Source: Lysobacter terrestris
GTDB taxonomy: Bacteria; Pseudomonadota; Gammaproteobacteria; Xanthomonadales; Xanthomonadaceae
Assembly (NCBI RefSeq): GCF_014489475.1
Contig: NZ_CP060820.1
Span: forward strand, 310,001-374,000
Direction: 5' to 3'
DNA length: 64,000 nucleotides
Positions 1-6,782 of this stretch are shown here, in pieces. The notes beneath the pieces were generated by a model that saw only the letters and a program-made list of their open reading frames with translations, was not told where the DNA came from and ran no database searches. The position numbers were made by a program, and so were the translations under genes. The stretch's first letter is position 1. Each line of letters opens with the position of its first letter.

Positions 1-210
1 GATGGCATTGGATTCGGTGAGCACGCGGCCGTCATCGAGCTCGATGAAAGGCACCTTGCCGTTGGGATTCTTCGCCAGCATCTCCAGCGTGCGCGTCGAA
101 CCGTCGTCGCTGCGCTTCTCGACCCAGCGGTAGTCGCGCCCGGTCTGCTCCAGCAGCAGGCGCACCTTGTGGCAGTTGCCCGACGGCGAGAACCCGTAGA
201 CGGTGATCAC
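1..210 (-). CDS. Glutathione S-transferase, N-terminal part (runs off left edge)
   Basis: The first 70 codons of a gene whose 3' end lies outside the window. The translation opens VITVYGFSPSGNCHKVRLLL and ends in LTESNAI, the thioredoxin-fold N-terminal domain of a glutathione S-transferase. The S-x-N-C-x-K-V-R helix start, the NP-N-GKVPF turn (cis-Pro) and the E-S-x-A-I glutathione-binding loop are all present. The start is GTG at 210, overlapping the TGA of the upstream acetyltransferase as GTGA, so it is probably translated by coupling as the third gene of a gcdH-GNAT-GST unit. Substrate cannot be told. Family call is firm; full length is unknown. Confidence 0.85.
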   Translation of the reverse strand, partial: MITVYGFSPSGNCHKVRLLLEQTGRDYRWVEKRSDDGSTRTLEMLAKNPNGKVPFIELDDGRVLTESNAI

Positions 211-827
211 GCGACGGCCTCCTGGCGGCGCGCCAGCCATTCCTCGCGCGTCTGGCCCCAGATATCGATCGGATGGTTGTCCAGCGGCGGCGGCAACGCG
301 CCCGGTCCGCGATTGCGCGAACCCAGGCGTCGGGCCACGGCCTGCGACGCGGTGTTCGCGGGGGCGATGGAGTGGATCACCTCGCTCCAGCCCAGCACGT
401 CGAAGGCCCAGTCCATCGCCGCGGCGCAGGCCTCGGTGGCGTAGCCCTTGCCGCGCGCATCCGGGTGGAACGAATAACCGACTTCCGTGCCGGGCCAGCC
501 ATCCGGCTGCCACGGCCCCGCCTGCCCCATCCAGCGGCCGCTCGCCTTCTCGACCACCGAGAACATCGCGAAGCCCTGCAGCATCCACGCGCCCGGCATC
601 TGCAGGAAACGCCGCCACGCTTCATGGCGCAGCAGCGGGCCGCCGATGTGGAGCGAGCTTTCGTCCGCGAGCATTTCCGCATAACGCTCGAAATCCCCGA
701 TGCGCGGGACACGCAGGATCAGTCGCGGCGTTTCGAGCTGGACATCGGGAGCAGCCAAGAGCGGATCCTCCGAGGACGTAGCGGACGCATGGCCGCCCGC
801 GCCCGCGGACGGCCACGGGAACAACAT
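207..827 (-). CDS. GNAT family N-acetyltransferase (RimJ/RimL type)
   Basis: A 206-residue protein of the Acetyltransf_3 (RimJ/RimL-like) GNAT group, which moves an acetyl group from acetyl-CoA to an amine. The fold begins at LETPRLILRVP (about residue 32). The acetyl-CoA-binding loop is visible as DARGKGYATEA, followed by ANTASQAVARRLG, the usual region after motif A. The first 30 residues are Ala/Gly-rich and may not belong to the fold, but no better start is seen. The ATG overlaps the gcdH stop as TGATG and the stop overlaps the GST start as GTGA, so it sits in a tightly coupled three-gene unit. Substrate unknown. Confidence 0.88.
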   Translation of the reverse strand: MLFPWPSAGAGGHASATSSEDPLLAAPDVQLETPRLILRVPRIGDFERYAEMLADESSLHIGGPLLRHEAWRRFLQMPGAWMLQGFAMFSVVEKASGRWMGQAGPWQPDGWPGTEVGYSFHPDARGKGYATEACAAAMDWAFDVLGWSEVIHSIAPANTASQAVARRLGSRNRGPGALPPPLDNHPIDIWGQTREEWLARRQEAVA

Positions 828-1993
828 CAGAACGCGTTGATGCCGGTCAGTTCGCGGCCGATCACCAGCTGGTGCACCGTCTCGGTGCCTTCATAGGTGA
901 TCACCGATTCCAGGTTCAGCGCGTGGCGGATCGCCGCGTGTTCGGTGGTGATGCCCGCGCCGCCGAGCAGGTCGCGGCATTCGCGCGCGATGTCGATGGC
1001 GATGCGGCAGTTGTTCCACTTCGCCAGCGACACCTGCGACGGCTGCATGTTGCCGGCGTCCTTCAGGCGGCCGAGCTGCAGCACCAGCAGCTGCGCCAGG
1101 GTGATGCGGCGGGCCATCTCGGCCATCTTGATCTGCGCGCTCTGCGTCGCCGCCACCGGGCGGTCGAACAGGATGCGTTCCTTGGTGTAGTTCAGCGCTT
1201 CATCCAGGCAGGCGATGGCGGCGCCGATCGGGCCCCAGGTGATGCCGTAGCGGGCCTGGGTGAGGCAGCCCAGCGGGCCCTTCAGGCCCTTCACGTTCGG
1301 CAGGCGGTTGGCGTCCGGCACGCGCACGTTGTCGAAGTACAGCGCGCTGGTGACCGAGGCGCGCAGCGACATCTTGTGCTTGATTTCCTGCGCGGCGAAA
1401 CCGGGCATGCCCTTCTCGACCACGAAGCCCTGGATGCCCTCGTCGGTCTGCGCCCAGACGATGGCGATGTCGGCCAGGTTGCCGTTGGTGATCCACATCT
1501 TGGAGCCGTTGAGGATCCAGTCGCCGCCGTCCTTGCGCGCGTGGGTCTTCATGTTGGCCGGGTCGGAGCCGCCGTGCGGTTCGGTCAGGCCGAAGCAGCC
1601 GATGATCTCGCCGCGGGCCATGCCCGGCAGCCAGCGCTCGCGCTGCTCTTCGCTGCCGTAGGCATAGATCGGGTACATGCACAGCGAGGACTGCACGCTG
1701 ACGAAGCTGCGGATGCCGCTGTCGCCGCGCTCCAGTTCCTGGCAGATCAGGCCGTAGCTGACGGCGTTGAGGCCGGCGCAGCCGTACTTCTCGGGGAGCG
1801 AGGAACCCAGCAGGCCGAGTTCGGCGATCTCGGGCACCAGTTCCTTCGGGAAGCGGCCCTGGTCGAAGGCGTCGCCGATGATCGGCAGCACGCGCTCGTT
1901 GGTGAAGCGCGCGACGGTGTCCTGGACGGCCCGCTCTTCTTCGCTCAGGAGGGAACGGACGTCGTACAGGTCGTAGGGGTTCAGGGCTGCCAT
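827..1993 (-). CDS. gcdH: Glutaryl-CoA dehydrogenase
   Basis: A 388-residue flavoprotein of the acyl-CoA dehydrogenase family that oxidises and decarboxylates glutaryl-CoA to crotonyl-CoA, the late step of lysine and tryptophan degradation. It follows mitochondrial GCDH closely: SVQSSLCMYPIYAYGSEEQR, CFGLTEPHGGSDP (FAD/substrate region), ARYGITWG, and the C-terminal ITYEGTETVHQLVIGRELTG, where the Glu of YEGT is the catalytic base. The Arg just before SVQSS corresponds to the residue that binds the glutaryl carboxylate. I chose the ATG at 1993 (MAALNPYDLYDV) over a TTG at 2026, because a TACAAT -10 box overlaps the TTG and would place it near or before the transcription start. It is coupled to the downstream acetyltransferase by TGATG. 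Confidence 0.93.
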   Translation of the reverse strand: MAALNPYDLYDVRSLLSEEERAVQDTVARFTNERVLPIIGDAFDQGRFPKELVPEIAELGLLGSSLPEKYGCAGLNAVSYGLICQELERGDSGIRSFVSVQSSLCMYPIYAYGSEEQRERWLPGMARGEIIGCFGLTEPHGGSDPANMKTHARKDGGDWILNGSKMWITNGNLADIAIVWAQTDEGIQGFVVEKGMPGFAAQEIKHKMSLRASVTSALYFDNVRVPDANRLPNVKGLKGPLGCLTQARYGITWGPIGAAIACLDEALNYTKERILFDRPVAATQSAQIKMAEMARRITLAQLLVLQLGRLKDAGNMQPSQVSLAKWNNCRIAIDIARECRDLLGGAGITTEHAAIRHALNLESVITYEGTETVHQLVIGRELTGINAF

Positions 1994-2025
1994 GTTCGAT
2001 AGCTCGGGCGCGAAGAAAGTCCCCA

Positions 2026-2031
2026 ATTGTA
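2026..2031 (-). promoter_or_regulatory. Putative -10 box of gcdH
   Basis: On the minus strand the sequence reads GATACAATTG, with a good TACAAT -10 hexamer about 33 bases before the chosen gcdH ATG. No convincing -35 hexamer is visible at 16-18 bases. Its main use is to argue against the upstream TTG start. Confidence 0.4.
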
Positions 2032-2161
2032 TCGACCGCTATTGCGGGGCGGCAGCCGTGGAATAGCCGAAGGCCGGGCGCGGGCCGTGGCAAAGCGACG
2101 ACGGGGGCTGCGGATTGCCCAAGCCCCTATTCCCGGGGATTCCGCGGCTTCCGGCGCCCAC

Positions 2162-2193
2162 AAAAGAACGGGGCCGGATGCGATCCGGCCCCG
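2162..2193 (-). terminator. Rho-independent terminator of the glycine-zipper gene
   Basis: A perfect 10-bp GC-rich hairpin (2170-2179 pairs with 2183-2192, 3-base loop), followed on the minus strand by TTCTTTTG. It lies 24 bases after the stop of the gene at 2217-3029. Confidence 0.85.
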
Positions 2194-2216
2194 TCGGGTC
2201 TTGCGGTTGGCTGGAC

Positions 2217-3029
2217 TCAGCCCTGGCTGTTGTCCGCCGCGGCCGAGGCCGTCTGGGTGACGACTTCGCCATTGACCACCGGCAGCTTGTTGCCCGGCTT
2301 CTCATCCATGTGGACGGTCTGCTCCTGGCCGTTGTAGCGGTAGGTCACGTCGTAACCGGTCACCTGGTTTTCGCTGCCCAGGCGGATCTGGCTACCCGGC
2401 TTGCTGCCCGTGCGCATGGTGCCGGTCGTGCCGTCCGGATTGCGGTAGGTCACGTTGTAGGCAACCGTCTTGCTCGAGGTGCTGGTGTCCGAAACGGTGT
2501 GGCACTGGCGCTCGGTACGGCTGGTCACCTTGCCACCGACGTGGTTGCGGTCGACGCGGTTGCCGATATAGCCACCGGCAGCCGCACCGGCGACGGTCGC
2601 GGCCTTCTTGCCGTTGCCGCCACCGACCTGGTTACCGACCAGGCCACCGATGATGGCGCCCGCCACGGTACCGCCGACGTTGCCGTCGCGTTCCGGCGCG
2701 CGTTCCTGCACGACCACGTCTTCGCAGACCTCGCGCGGCTTCGACGTCGTGCTGGTTTCCTTCACCGGCTCCGAACCGATGACGGTCGCGTACAGCGGCT
2801 TCTTCTCGGTCAGCTCCTTGACGTTGACCACGTCGGCGTACTCGAGCTTGCTGCCTTCGATCGCGGTATCGGCAGCGACATCGCCCTCGGCGCCCGCGGC
2901 AGCGGCCGGATTCGCCGTGGCGAAATCATTGGCCGCACTGTCGTTGCTGCGGAAGCTGTTGTAAGCGGCGACTGCAACGCCGCCGACGAGCAGCGAAGCC
3001 AGGGCGACTGCAAGCATGTTCTTGTTCAT
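2217..3029 (-). CDS. Glycine-zipper 2TM-domain envelope protein
   Basis: A 270-residue protein with an N-terminal hydrophobic segment (residues 5-22, signal peptide or anchor). It has an Ala/Asp-rich linker, then a glycine-zipper hairpin at about residues 117-160 (GGTVAGAIIGGLVGNQVGGG and AATVAGAAAGGYIGNRV). The C-terminal half is beta-rich with a repeated V-TYR-N/Y-G-x-E/T pattern. The glycine-zipper 2TM family (Rick_17kDa/SlyB-like) is found in the outer membrane or periplasm, where it is linked to envelope integrity; the exact role is unknown. A Cys pair, one in REVCED and one in ERQCHTV, could form a disulfide. It is transcribed alone, with its own terminator downstream. A second, smaller glycine-zipper lipoprotein lies at 5784. 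Confidence 0.85.
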   Translation of the reverse strand: MNKNMLAVALASLLVGGVAVAAYNSFRSNDSAANDFATANPAAAAGAEGDVAADTAIEGSKLEYADVVNVKELTEKKPLYATVIGSEPVKETSTTSKPREVCEDVVVQERAPERDGNVGGTVAGAIIGGLVGNQVGGGNGKKAATVAGAAAGGYIGNRVDRNHVGGKVTSRTERQCHTVSDTSTSSKTVAYNVTYRNPDGTTGTMRTGSKPGSQIRLGSENQVTGYDVTYRYNGQEQTVHMDEKPGNKLPVVNGEVVTQTASAAADNSQG

Positions 3030-3197
3030 TGAGGCCTCCTGCTGCGGGACTCAGCCCGCGGGTTGGTTGGACGGCTGCATTCCAGCACCGCGAACCTGAA
3101 CGAGCGCGTAGCCATTGCAACGAAAACCTAACGGGTATGAACGAGCTGTTCACAGCGTGATAGCGTGCACACATTCCATCGCCACCGGATTATCGCC

Positions 3198-3449
3198 ATG
3201 GCCAATCCCCTGCTGCTGCCGATCATCGGCTGGGCCCGGAACCTGCGCCATCCCACGCTGTTCAAGATCGTGGCTGCGCTGTTCCTGATCGACCTGGCGA
3301 TTCCGCTGGATGACCTGTTCCCTCCCTACTTCCTGGACGAGCTCATGCTCGGCCTGGGAACCCTTGCCCTTGCCAGCTGGAAGAAGCGCAAGGAACCACG
3401 GGACGCATCCAGTGAGCGATCGGTGATCGAAGGCGAATCGCGACGCTGA
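3198..3449 (+). CDS. Small membrane protein, DUF6116-like
   Basis: An 83-residue protein beginning MANPLLLPIIGWARNLRHPT. It has one hydrophobic stretch (FKIVAALFLIDLAIPL), a second near FLDELMLGLGTLALASW and a charged tail. It resembles the short DUF6116 proteins I recall from Xanthomonadaceae; that match is from memory and the function is unknown. The frame is open upstream to a GTG at 3165, but the ATG at 3198 matches the family start. TatD follows after 4 bases, so the two genes are very likely co-transcribed. Confidence 0.7.
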   Translation: MANPLLLPIIGWARNLRHPTLFKIVAALFLIDLAIPLDDLFPPYFLDELMLGLGTLALASWKKRKEPRDASSERSVIEGESRR

Positions 3450-3453
3450 CGCA

Positions 3454-4242
3454 ATGGCGCTGGTCGACAGCCACTGCCACCTCGATGCCGCGGAATTCGA
3501 TGGCGACCGCCCTGCGGTGATCGCGCGTGCGCGCGCAAACGGCGTGACCCGGCAGATCGTGCCTGCGGTCGACGCCGCGGGCTGGCCGAAGCTGCGCGAT
3601 ATCTGTGCCGCCGACGCAGGGTTGTTCGCTGCCTACGGCCTGCATCCCATGTATCTGCAGTCCCATCGCGACGAACACCTGGTGCAGCTGCGCGACTGGA
3701 TCGAGCGCGAACACCCCGTCGCGGTGGGCGAATGCGGACTGGACTACTTCGTCGAAGGCCTCGACCACGAATTGCAGTCGCGCTATTTCACCGGCCAGCT
3801 CGAACTCGCACGCGAATTCGACCTGCCCGTCATCGTGCACGCCCGCCGTGCAGTCGACGCGGTGATCGCCGCGATCCGCCGGGTCGGCCGCCTGCGCGGT
3901 GTCGTCCACAGCTTTTCAGGCAGCCCCGAGCAGGCACGGCAGCTGTGGGAACTCGGCTTCATGGTCGGGCTGGGCGGTCCGGTGACCTACGACCGCGCCA
4001 ACCGCCTGCGCCAGCTGGCCGCGACGATACCGATCGAGCACCTGCTGCTCGAAACCGATGCGCCCGACCAGCCCGACGCCGGCATCCGCGGCGAACGCAA
4101 CGAACCGGCGCGGCTGCCTGAAGTCCTGCGCGTGATTGCGCAGCTACGTGGCATGGAGGCGACCGACGTTGCCGCTGCCACCAGCGCCAATGCGGAACGA
4201 CTGTTCCGGTTGGATCAAGTCGCGTTGTCCGCGCGCGGATAA
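3454..4242 (+). CDS. TatD family metal-dependent hydrolase
   Basis: A 262-residue TIM-barrel hydrolase of the TatD family. Members act as metal-dependent deoxyribonucleases in DNA repair or quality control and also on D-aminoacyl-tRNA. Metal ligands are visible as DSHCHLD (residues 5-11), VGECGLDY (Glu), VIVHARRA, VVHSFSG and the terminal ETDAPD Asp. Length is normal for the family. It is closest in style to the shorter YjjV-type members, but I cannot assign a subfamily. It follows the small membrane protein with a 4-base gap and is convergent with tcdA. Confidence 0.92.
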   Translation: MALVDSHCHLDAAEFDGDRPAVIARARANGVTRQIVPAVDAAGWPKLRDICAADAGLFAAYGLHPMYLQSHRDEHLVQLRDWIEREHPVAVGECGLDYFVEGLDHELQSRYFTGQLELAREFDLPVIVHARRAVDAVIAAIRRVGRLRGVVHSFSGSPEQARQLWELGFMVGLGGPVTYDRANRLRQLAATIPIEHLLLETDAPDQPDAGIRGERNEPARLPEVLRVIAQLRGMEATDVAAATSANAERLFRLDQVALSARG

Positions 4243-4287
4243 GCGGCGGCCCTGCATTCCGCACATGCAAGCCCGCTGGAACGCAGC

Positions 4288-5109
4288 TCAGCCCTTGACC
4301 TGATCGCGGCGCGGCTTCAGCAGCAATTCGAGCGCACGCCCAACCATCGCGAACGCGAACGTACCGGTGATGTGCGTCGCCGCCCCCAACCCGGCACCAC
4401 AATCCAGCTTGAGCGCGGCTTCGCCACTGACCGACGGCCGCACGCCGCACACGCTGCCGTCCGGCTGCGGGTACTGCACGTTCTCCAGCGAGTAGATCGC
4501 GGAGATACCGAAGTAGCGGTCCTTGTTCTTGGGGAAATTGAACTCGCTGCGCAACTTCTTGCGGATCAAGGCCATCATCGCGTCGTGCTCGGTGCGGGAC
4601 AGGTCGCGTACGCGCACCAGCGTGGGATCGGTGCGCCCACCCGCGGAGCCGCACACGACCAGCGGCAGCTTGCGCCGACGGCACCAGGCGATCAGTTCGA
4701 CCTTGCTGCGGAAGCTGTCGCAGGCATCCAGCACCAGGTCGAAGCCGCGATCCAGCAGCGTCTCCACGTTGCTGGCGGTGAGGAAGCTGGGAATCGCCTC
4801 GACCTCGATGCCGGGATTGATGGCGCGGCAACGCTCCGCCATCGCCTCGACCTTGTTGCGACCGTACTGGCCCTGCAGGGCCGGCAACTGGCGATTGGTG
4901 TTGGAGACGCAGAGATCGTCCGCGTCGATCAGGCACAGGTGGCCGATGCCGCTGCGTGCCAGCGCTTCCACCGCCCAGGACCCTACCCCGCCCATGCCGA
5001 CCACCGCGATACGCGCCTGCGCGAAGCGCTGCAGAGCGCCCTTGCCGTAGAGGCGGTCGATGCCGCCGAAGCGCTCCTGCCAGCGGGGATCCAAAGCGTG
5101 TGTGGTCAT
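4288..5109 (-). CDS. tcdA: tRNA threonylcarbamoyladenosine dehydratase
   Basis: A 273-residue E1-like enzyme (TcdA/CsdL) that uses ATP to cyclise t6A at position 37 of ANN-decoding tRNAs to ct6A. Visible features are the Rossmann nucleotide loop VVGMGGVGSWAVEALARSG (residues 35-53), the DADDLCVSNTNRQ segment with the Arg that contacts ATP, DACDSFRSK, and the family-specific SEFNFPKNKDRYFGI segment. CsdA/CsdE, partners in E. coli, are not nearby. Length is typical. The start at 5109 (MTTHALDPRWQERFGGIDRL) places the conserved RFGGIDRLYG near the N-terminus as expected. Confidence 0.94.
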   Translation of the reverse strand: MTTHALDPRWQERFGGIDRLYGKGALQRFAQARIAVVGMGGVGSWAVEALARSGIGHLCLIDADDLCVSNTNRQLPALQGQYGRNKVEAMAERCRAINPGIEVEAIPSFLTASNVETLLDRGFDLVLDACDSFRSKVELIAWCRRRKLPLVVCGSAGGRTDPTLVRVRDLSRTEHDAMMALIRKKLRSEFNFPKNKDRYFGISAIYSLENVQYPQPDGSVCGVRPSVSGEAALKLDCGAGLGAATHITGTFAFAMVGRALELLLKPRRDQVKG

Positions 5110-5203
5110 GCAGTCATTGTAAGCGGCGCCGGTGGCGGATCCCGCCGTCGCCTTGCTATGGTGCGCGGCGTGGCCGCGGGGGCGGCCCTCTCAAGGAATC
5201 AGC

Positions 5204-5647
5204 ATGAGCGACCCCAATCCCGGCACCGTGGCACGCAAGGGCAATGGCTCCAGGTACCTGTTCCTGTTCCTGCTCGGCCTCGTGATCGGCGCGGTCGGCG
5301 TGGTCATGGCGCTGCGCGCCTGGGACGCGCGCAAGGACCACTTCCCCGAAAGCCTGATGCACGTACAAGGCTGGCACATGGGCCAGCTCAGCAAGGCCGT
5401 CGAGCAGAACCGCTGCGCCGCGACCGACACGCTGCCGCACCTGAAGGCACTGCGCACGACCGCCGACGACCTCGAACGCGCGTTCCCCGGCCTGGCCGAC
5501 GACCAGCGCTTCGCCGACGCGGCGAGCAAGATGCGCGGCACGCTCGACGGTGCGCTCGCGTCGCCGCCGCTGAACTGCACGGCCGTGGCCGCCTTGAACA
5601 AGGACATCGGCGCGGACTGCAAGGCCTGCCACCAGGACTTCCGCTGA
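5204..5647 (+). CDS. Membrane-anchored cytochrome c'-like haem protein
   Basis: A 147-residue protein with one N-terminal transmembrane helix (residues 18-37), a mostly helical body and a single haem c site, CKACH, at residues 139-143 near the C-terminus. A C-terminal CxxCH on a four-helix body is the hallmark of class II cytochromes (cytochrome c'), which bind NO/CO or carry electrons. Most family members are soluble, so the anchor is a variation. The start at 5204 is set by the AAGGAA ribosome site just before it. It stands alone between divergent tcdA and a lipoprotein gene. The two other Cys residues (NRCAA, LNCTA) are unexplained. Confidence 0.75.
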   Translation: MSDPNPGTVARKGNGSRYLFLFLLGLVIGAVGVVMALRAWDARKDHFPESLMHVQGWHMGQLSKAVEQNRCAATDTLPHLKALRTTADDLERAFPGLADDQRFADAASKMRGTLDGALASPPLNCTAVAALNKDIGADCKACHQDFR

Positions 5648-5783
5648 CGCAAGCCGCTTCCGCAAAGGCAATTGCCCGCCCGGCTGTCCGCTGAACGCGA
5701 CCGCGGGCGGAGCCGCAAGTTGATGGCCAGTTCACGCGCTCGCGCCTAGGTTGGGGACACTGTTCCCCCACCAGGAGCGTCGC

Positions 5784-6254
5784 ATGAACCTCCGCAATCC
5801 CCTTCTGACCTGCGTCGCGGCGGCCTCGATCGCACTCGCCGGCTGCGCCTCGTCGCCGGGTTACCGCGACAGCGGCTACTCCGGCAGCGGCTACGGCAGT
5901 GGCTATGGCCAGTCCAGCTGCTACGACTGCGGCACCGTCACCCGCATCGAACAGGTCGGCCAGCCGACCAGCGGCGTGACCGGCGCCGTGCTCGGCGGCA
6001 TCGTCGGTGCGGCCGCGGGCCGCGAGATCGCCGACGACAAGAGCACGGGCCGCCGCAACACCGCCACCGCAGCCGGCGCGGTTGCCGGCGCCGTTGCCGG
6101 CAGCGCGATCGAGCGCAACGTGCGCGGCGCGCGCTACAACGTCTACGTGCGCATGGACGACGGTCGTACGTTGACCGTCACCCAGACCGACCTCAATGGC
6201 GTCCGCGAAGGCTCGTACGTGCGCATCTACAACGGACGCGCGACGCTGCGCTGA
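5784..6254 (+). CDS. Glycine-zipper lipoprotein (SlyB/17-kDa antigen-like)
   Basis: A 156-residue lipoprotein. The signal peptide ends in ALAGC (lipidated Cys at residue 21), then comes a Ser/Gly/Tyr-rich stretch (about residues 25-50). Next is a glycine-zipper hairpin (GAVLGGIVGAAAGREIADD and TAAGAVAGAVAGSAIE) and a C-terminal beta domain (YNVYVRMDDGRTLTVTQ). This layout is that of outer-membrane SlyB/Rickettsia 17-kDa antigen lipoproteins. The start at 5784 follows AGGAG at good distance; an upstream in-frame GTG has neither a ribosome site nor a signal peptide directly after it. A strong hairpin follows the stop. Confidence 0.87.
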   Translation: MNLRNPLLTCVAAASIALAGCASSPGYRDSGYSGSGYGSGYGQSSCYDCGTVTRIEQVGQPTSGVTGAVLGGIVGAAAGREIADDKSTGRRNTATAAGAVAGAVAGSAIERNVRGARYNVYVRMDDGRTLTVTQTDLNGVREGSYVRIYNGRATLR

Positions 6255-6290
6255 TCGCCAGGGCTTCGCGCTGAAAAATTTCGCACAGAA

Positions 6291-6320
6291 AACAAAGGGC
6301 CCGCAACGGGCCCTTTGTCA
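6291..6320. terminator. Bidirectional terminator between lipoprotein and pilE
   Basis: An 11-bp perfect hairpin (6293-6303 with 6307-6317, loop CAA). T-rich tails follow on both strands, most clearly on the minus strand (TTTGTTTTC). It sits between two convergent genes and can serve both, ending the long pilus operon on the minus strand. Confidence 0.85.
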
Positions 6321-6343
6321 TTGGAACGGTTGAAGCCGGTTCG

Positions 6344-6781
6344 TCATTTCCAGCAATCGGCCGTCGCGCCGGTTTTCCGGCCGGTGTGATCGATGCTCAT
6401 CGTGCCGCACTTGGTCTCGGCCGTAGCCTGGCGTCCCTGGGGAACGATCTGCAGCGTGTAGTCCGCCCCCGGCGTGCCGACGAACGCGACCGCGTAATGA
6501 TCGGACACGCCCGCCTCGCAGGTCGGTGCTGGGGCGCCCGTGTAGGTCATGTGCGTCGTGTAATAGCGCTCCAGCGACTGCGCCTGCTCGGTCAGGCAGC
6601 CCTGCGCGGCACCGCGACGCGCCTTGATCGTCGCGTACTCGTAGCTGGGGACCGCGATCGCCGCGAGGATCGCCACCACCACGACGACCATCATCAGTTC
6701 GATCAGCGTGAATCCGCGCATTGATCGCGGATGCCTGCGACCGACGGGACTCATTCCGGAAAACATCAACGCTGCGTCCAC
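6344..6781 (-). CDS. pilE: Type IV pilin-like protein PilE (minor pilin)
   Basis: A prepilin of up to 145 residues. The class III signal is RGFTLIELMMVVVVVAILAAIAVPSY, cleaved after Gly by PilD, with the conserved Glu five residues after the cleavage site. The globular part ends with a disulfide-type region (C of TKCGTMSIDHTGRKTG and the final DCWK), typical of PilE-type minor pilins that close the pilY1 operon. Start choice is uncertain. GTG at 6781 has GAGGGA upstream and lies 1 base after the pilY1 stop; ATGs at 6766, 6754 and 6721 are also in frame. It is the last gene of the operon, just before a strong terminator. Confidence 0.88.
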   Translation of the reverse strand: MDAALMFSGMSPVGRRHPRSMRGFTLIELMMVVVVVAILAAIAVPSYEYATIKARRGAAQGCLTEQAQSLERYYTTHMTYTGAPAPTCEAGVSDHYAVAFVGTPGADYTLQIVPQGRQATAETKCGTMSIDHTGRKTGATADCWK

Positions 6782-6782
6782 G